DNA from: Actinomyces sp.
GTDB taxonomy: Bacteria; Actinomycetota; Actinomycetes; Actinomycetales; Actinomycetaceae
DNA length: 6,874 nucleotides
Reading direction: 5' to 3'
Assembly (NCBI RefSeq): GCF_030530635.1
Contig: NZ_JAUMUL010000098.1
Span: 1 to 6,874, forward strand
A program made the position numbers and the translations under genes. Below the pieces are notes generated by a model. The model did no database searches. It had not been told where the DNA came from and was given only the letters and a program-made list of their open reading frames with translations. Below, one piece after another: positions 5,644-6,874 of the stretch (its first letter is position 1; every line of letters starts with the position of its first letter).

Positions 5644-6348
5644 TCAGTTAGTGGCGGGGAAATCAGGCGACCGGCGGAACTCCGGTGCCGTACCCGGTGC
5701 TCCGCCCCCGCTCCCAGCCGGAGGGGCGGCGGCCCAAGTCCGCCGGGCCCTGGGGTTATTCGAATTACGTACGACCAGCCCAATTATACCGCCGATGGTA
5801 AGGGGAATGCCGGTAATGAACATGCCCACAACCGCGAATACGCCGAACACGGAGCGGACGATGCTCTTAGCGTCGACCGGCGGCCCGAAGTACACGCCCT
5901 CAGTTCCAGCGCCGGTGAAGCACGTGATGGTGTGCTCGCCGGAGGTCTGCGCCGTGACCTGGCCGAACAGGATGCGGTCATTGACGGTGATTGTCGACAT
6001 CGGAACGGTGACGTCCAACTCGGCCCCGTCCGGCCCCACCACTTCACACCGCGAGCCGCCATTTCCGTACAGGCCGTAAGGCGTGGCGGATTCGAGGCTG
6101 ACCGTGGTCGAACCGTTGGCCTCGATCGGGCGGATATCAGCAGCTGTCCGAGTCGCCGAGGTCACGAGGACGATGAGGACCACTACGGCCGCCACGCACA
6201 GGCCCGCGCCGATGAACAGCAGGATCAGCGGTCCCTTGACCCCCTCGGACGCCGGCGGAGTCGCAGGCCTGTTGGGAGTCGCCACGTAGGGGTCTTTCGT
6301 GCAGGGAGTCGCCCCATAGGGGGATCCGGAACTCGGGGGGTAGGTCAT
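5644..6348 (-). CDS. Two-helix membrane protein, paralogue of the downstream gene
   Basis: Function is not recognised. The 234-residue product has a Pro/Ser/Thr-rich N-terminus (1-37), a first helix at about 39-64, an extracytoplasmic domain (65-162) with YGLY (91-94), Cys101 and Cys143, a second helix region (about 165-193), and a basic then Gly/Pro-rich tail (198-234). Layout, the YGLY motif, the Cys spacing (42 against 41 residues) and the pattern S/A-G-x-Y/H-T-hydrophobic-x-C before the second Cys match the downstream protein, so the two look like a tandem duplication. ATG 6348 is chosen because AAAGGA ends 5 nt upstream. The frame stays open to 6807, but that part lies antisense to metG and is not credible. 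It is the first gene of a likely two-gene operon. Confidence 0.87.
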   Translation of the reverse strand: MTYPPSSGSPYGATPCTKDPYVATPNRPATPPASEGVKGPLILLFIGAGLCVAAVVVLIVLVTSATRTAADIRPIEANGSTTVSLESATPYGLYGNGGSRCEVVGPDGAELDVTVPMSTITVNDRILFGQVTAQTSGEHTITCFTGAGTEGVYFGPPVDAKSIVRSVFGVFAVVGMFITGIPLTIGGIIGLVVRNSNNPRARRTWAAAPPAGSGGGAPGTAPEFRRSPDFPATN

Positions 6349-6353
6349 GTGGT

Positions 6354-6359
6354 TCCTTT
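6354..6359 (-). promoter_or_regulatory. Ribosome binding site deciding the start at 6348
   Basis: AAAGGA on the minus strand is followed by ACCAC and the ATG at 6348. It is the best-spaced Shine-Dalgarno sequence in the window. It separates the true start from the long upstream open frame that runs into metG. Confidence 0.7.
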
Positions 6360-6376
6360 GGTCTGGTGGTGCTGGA

Positions 6377-6400
6377 GACGGCGTCGATCTCCACGCCGTC
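6377..6400. promoter_or_regulatory. Perfect 8-bp-stem hairpin in the leader of the membrane-protein operon
   Basis: GACGGCGT (6377-6384) and ACGCCGTC (6393-6400) are perfect inverted copies with an eight-base loop. The element lies 29-52 nt before the ATG at 6348 and more than 100 nt before metG. It could be an operator or an mRNA leader structure. No T-tract follows on either strand. Confidence 0.5.
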
Positions 6401-6404
6401 ACTG

Positions 6405-6410
6405 ATGGTA
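6405..6410 (-). promoter_or_regulatory. Possible -10 element of the membrane-protein operon
   Basis: TACCAT on the minus strand fits TANNNT and lies 56 nt before the ATG at 6348, upstream of the hairpin. TTCCCG lies 15 bp further upstream and is a poor -35. This is a weak candidate based on pattern only. Confidence 0.25.
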
Positions 6411-6495
6411 CGTGCCGCAACGCCTCGGGAACAGGAGTCGGCGACCGCCGGGAGGTGAGAACAAACCGGAGGCGGCCCCCGGACGCCGGAGCGGA

Positions 6496-6501
6496 TAGGC
6501 T
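6496..6501 (+). promoter_or_regulatory. -10 element of metG, leaderless spacing
   Basis: TAGGCT fits TANNNT and is followed by six bases (GCCCCC) and the ATG at 6508. The gap contains no Shine-Dalgarno sequence, so transcription and translation probably begin together. No clear -35 is seen. Confidence 0.45.
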
Positions 6502-6507
6502 GCCCCC

Positions 6508-6874
6508 ATGAGCCGCATCCTCTCCGCCGTCGCCTGGCCCTACGCCAACGGCCCCCGCCACATCGGACACGTAGCCGGATTCGGTGTCCCCTCGGATGTC
6601 TTCTCCCGCTACATGCGCATGGCCGGGCATGATGTCCTGATGGTGTCCGGAACCGATGAGCACGGCACCCCGATCCTGGTGGCCGCCGACGAGGAGGGCG
6701 TCAGCCCCCGGAGGCTCGCCGACCGCAACAACCGGCTCATCGTCGAGGACCTGGTGGCGCTCGGCCTGTCCTACGACCTGTTCACGCGTACCACCGCCGG
6801 CAACCACTACCGGGTGGTGCAGGACATGTTCCGCACCGTGCGCGACAACGGCTACATGGTCGAGCAGGTCACCC
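6508..6874 (+). CDS. metG: Methionyl-tRNA synthetase, N-terminal 122 residues (runs off the window)
   Basis: This class I aminoacyl-tRNA synthetase charges tRNA-Met with methionine in the cytoplasm. The visible part begins MSRILSAVAWPYANGPRHIG and carries the class I HIGH signature at residues 18-21, then VPSDVFSRYMRMAGHDVL (27-44) and SGTDEHGTP (47-55), all typical of the MetG Rossmann-fold catalytic domain. The frame is open to the last base with no stop. The KMSKS loop, the zinc-binding region details and the anticodon-binding domain lie beyond the edge. ATG 6508 directly precedes the conserved region, which leaves no room for a later start. TAGGCT ends 6 nt upstream, suggesting a leaderless transcript. 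It is divergent from the membrane-protein operon across about 160 bp. Confidence 0.95.
   Translation, partial: MSRILSAVAWPYANGPRHIGHVAGFGVPSDVFSRYMRMAGHDVLMVSGTDEHGTPILVAADEEGVSPRRLADRNNRLIVEDLVALGLSYDLFTRTTAGNHYRVVQDMFRTVRDNGYMVEQVT

Noticed and set aside
6349..6807. N-terminal extension of the membrane protein at 5644-6348
   Set aside because: It would be antisense to metG for about 300 bp. A good Shine-Dalgarno sequence and a typical N-terminus mark ATG 6348 instead.

Overview
The window is GC-rich DNA from a high-GC Gram-positive bacterium. The best guess is an Actinomyces-like actinobacterium. This rests on three things: the gene order (pmt divergent from rsmI, with metG close by, as in Mycobacterium tuberculosis Rv1002c/Rv1003 and nearby metS), the TANNNT-type promoters placed for leaderless transcripts, and the family features of the proteins. 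The genus is an inference.

Layout. Positions 1-897 (minus strand) hold a decayed insertion-sequence transposase of the DDE/rve type, probably IS481-like. It continues past the left edge and is broken by two frameshifts and a small in-frame deletion. Its upstream side carries three subterminal direct repeats (913-983). Next comes about 900 bp without a convincing gene (992-1889). This gap is filled by several families of short, degenerate, regularly phased tandem repeats: four units of exactly 19 bp (1024-1099), six units of about 20 bp (1141-1251), and a weaker array of period about 61 bp (about 1558-1832). These arrays are the least explained part of the window.

From 1890 the DNA is a conserved chromosomal block. 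A GT39 protein O-mannosyltransferase (pmt, minus, 1890-3797) is transcribed divergently from rsmI (plus, 3834-4769), the 16S rRNA C1402 2'-O-methyltransferase, with only 36 bp between the start codons. Convergent with rsmI, four bases apart, are two minus-strand genes (4774-5604 and 5644-6348). They encode paralogous two-helix membrane proteins, each with an extracytoplasmic domain containing two cysteines, and they probably form one operon. At the right edge metG (plus, 6508 onward, incomplete) begins, encoding methionyl-tRNA synthetase.

How the genes fit together. rsmI and metG serve translation (ribosome modification and tRNA charging). pmt belongs to cell-envelope protein glycosylation at the membrane. 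The paralogous pair are membrane proteins of unknown function. pmt, rsmI and metG all lack a Shine-Dalgarno sequence and have a -10-like hexamer ending 6-7 nt before the start codon, which fits leaderless mRNAs. The membrane-protein operon starts with a clear ribosome binding site and a long leader containing a perfect hairpin.
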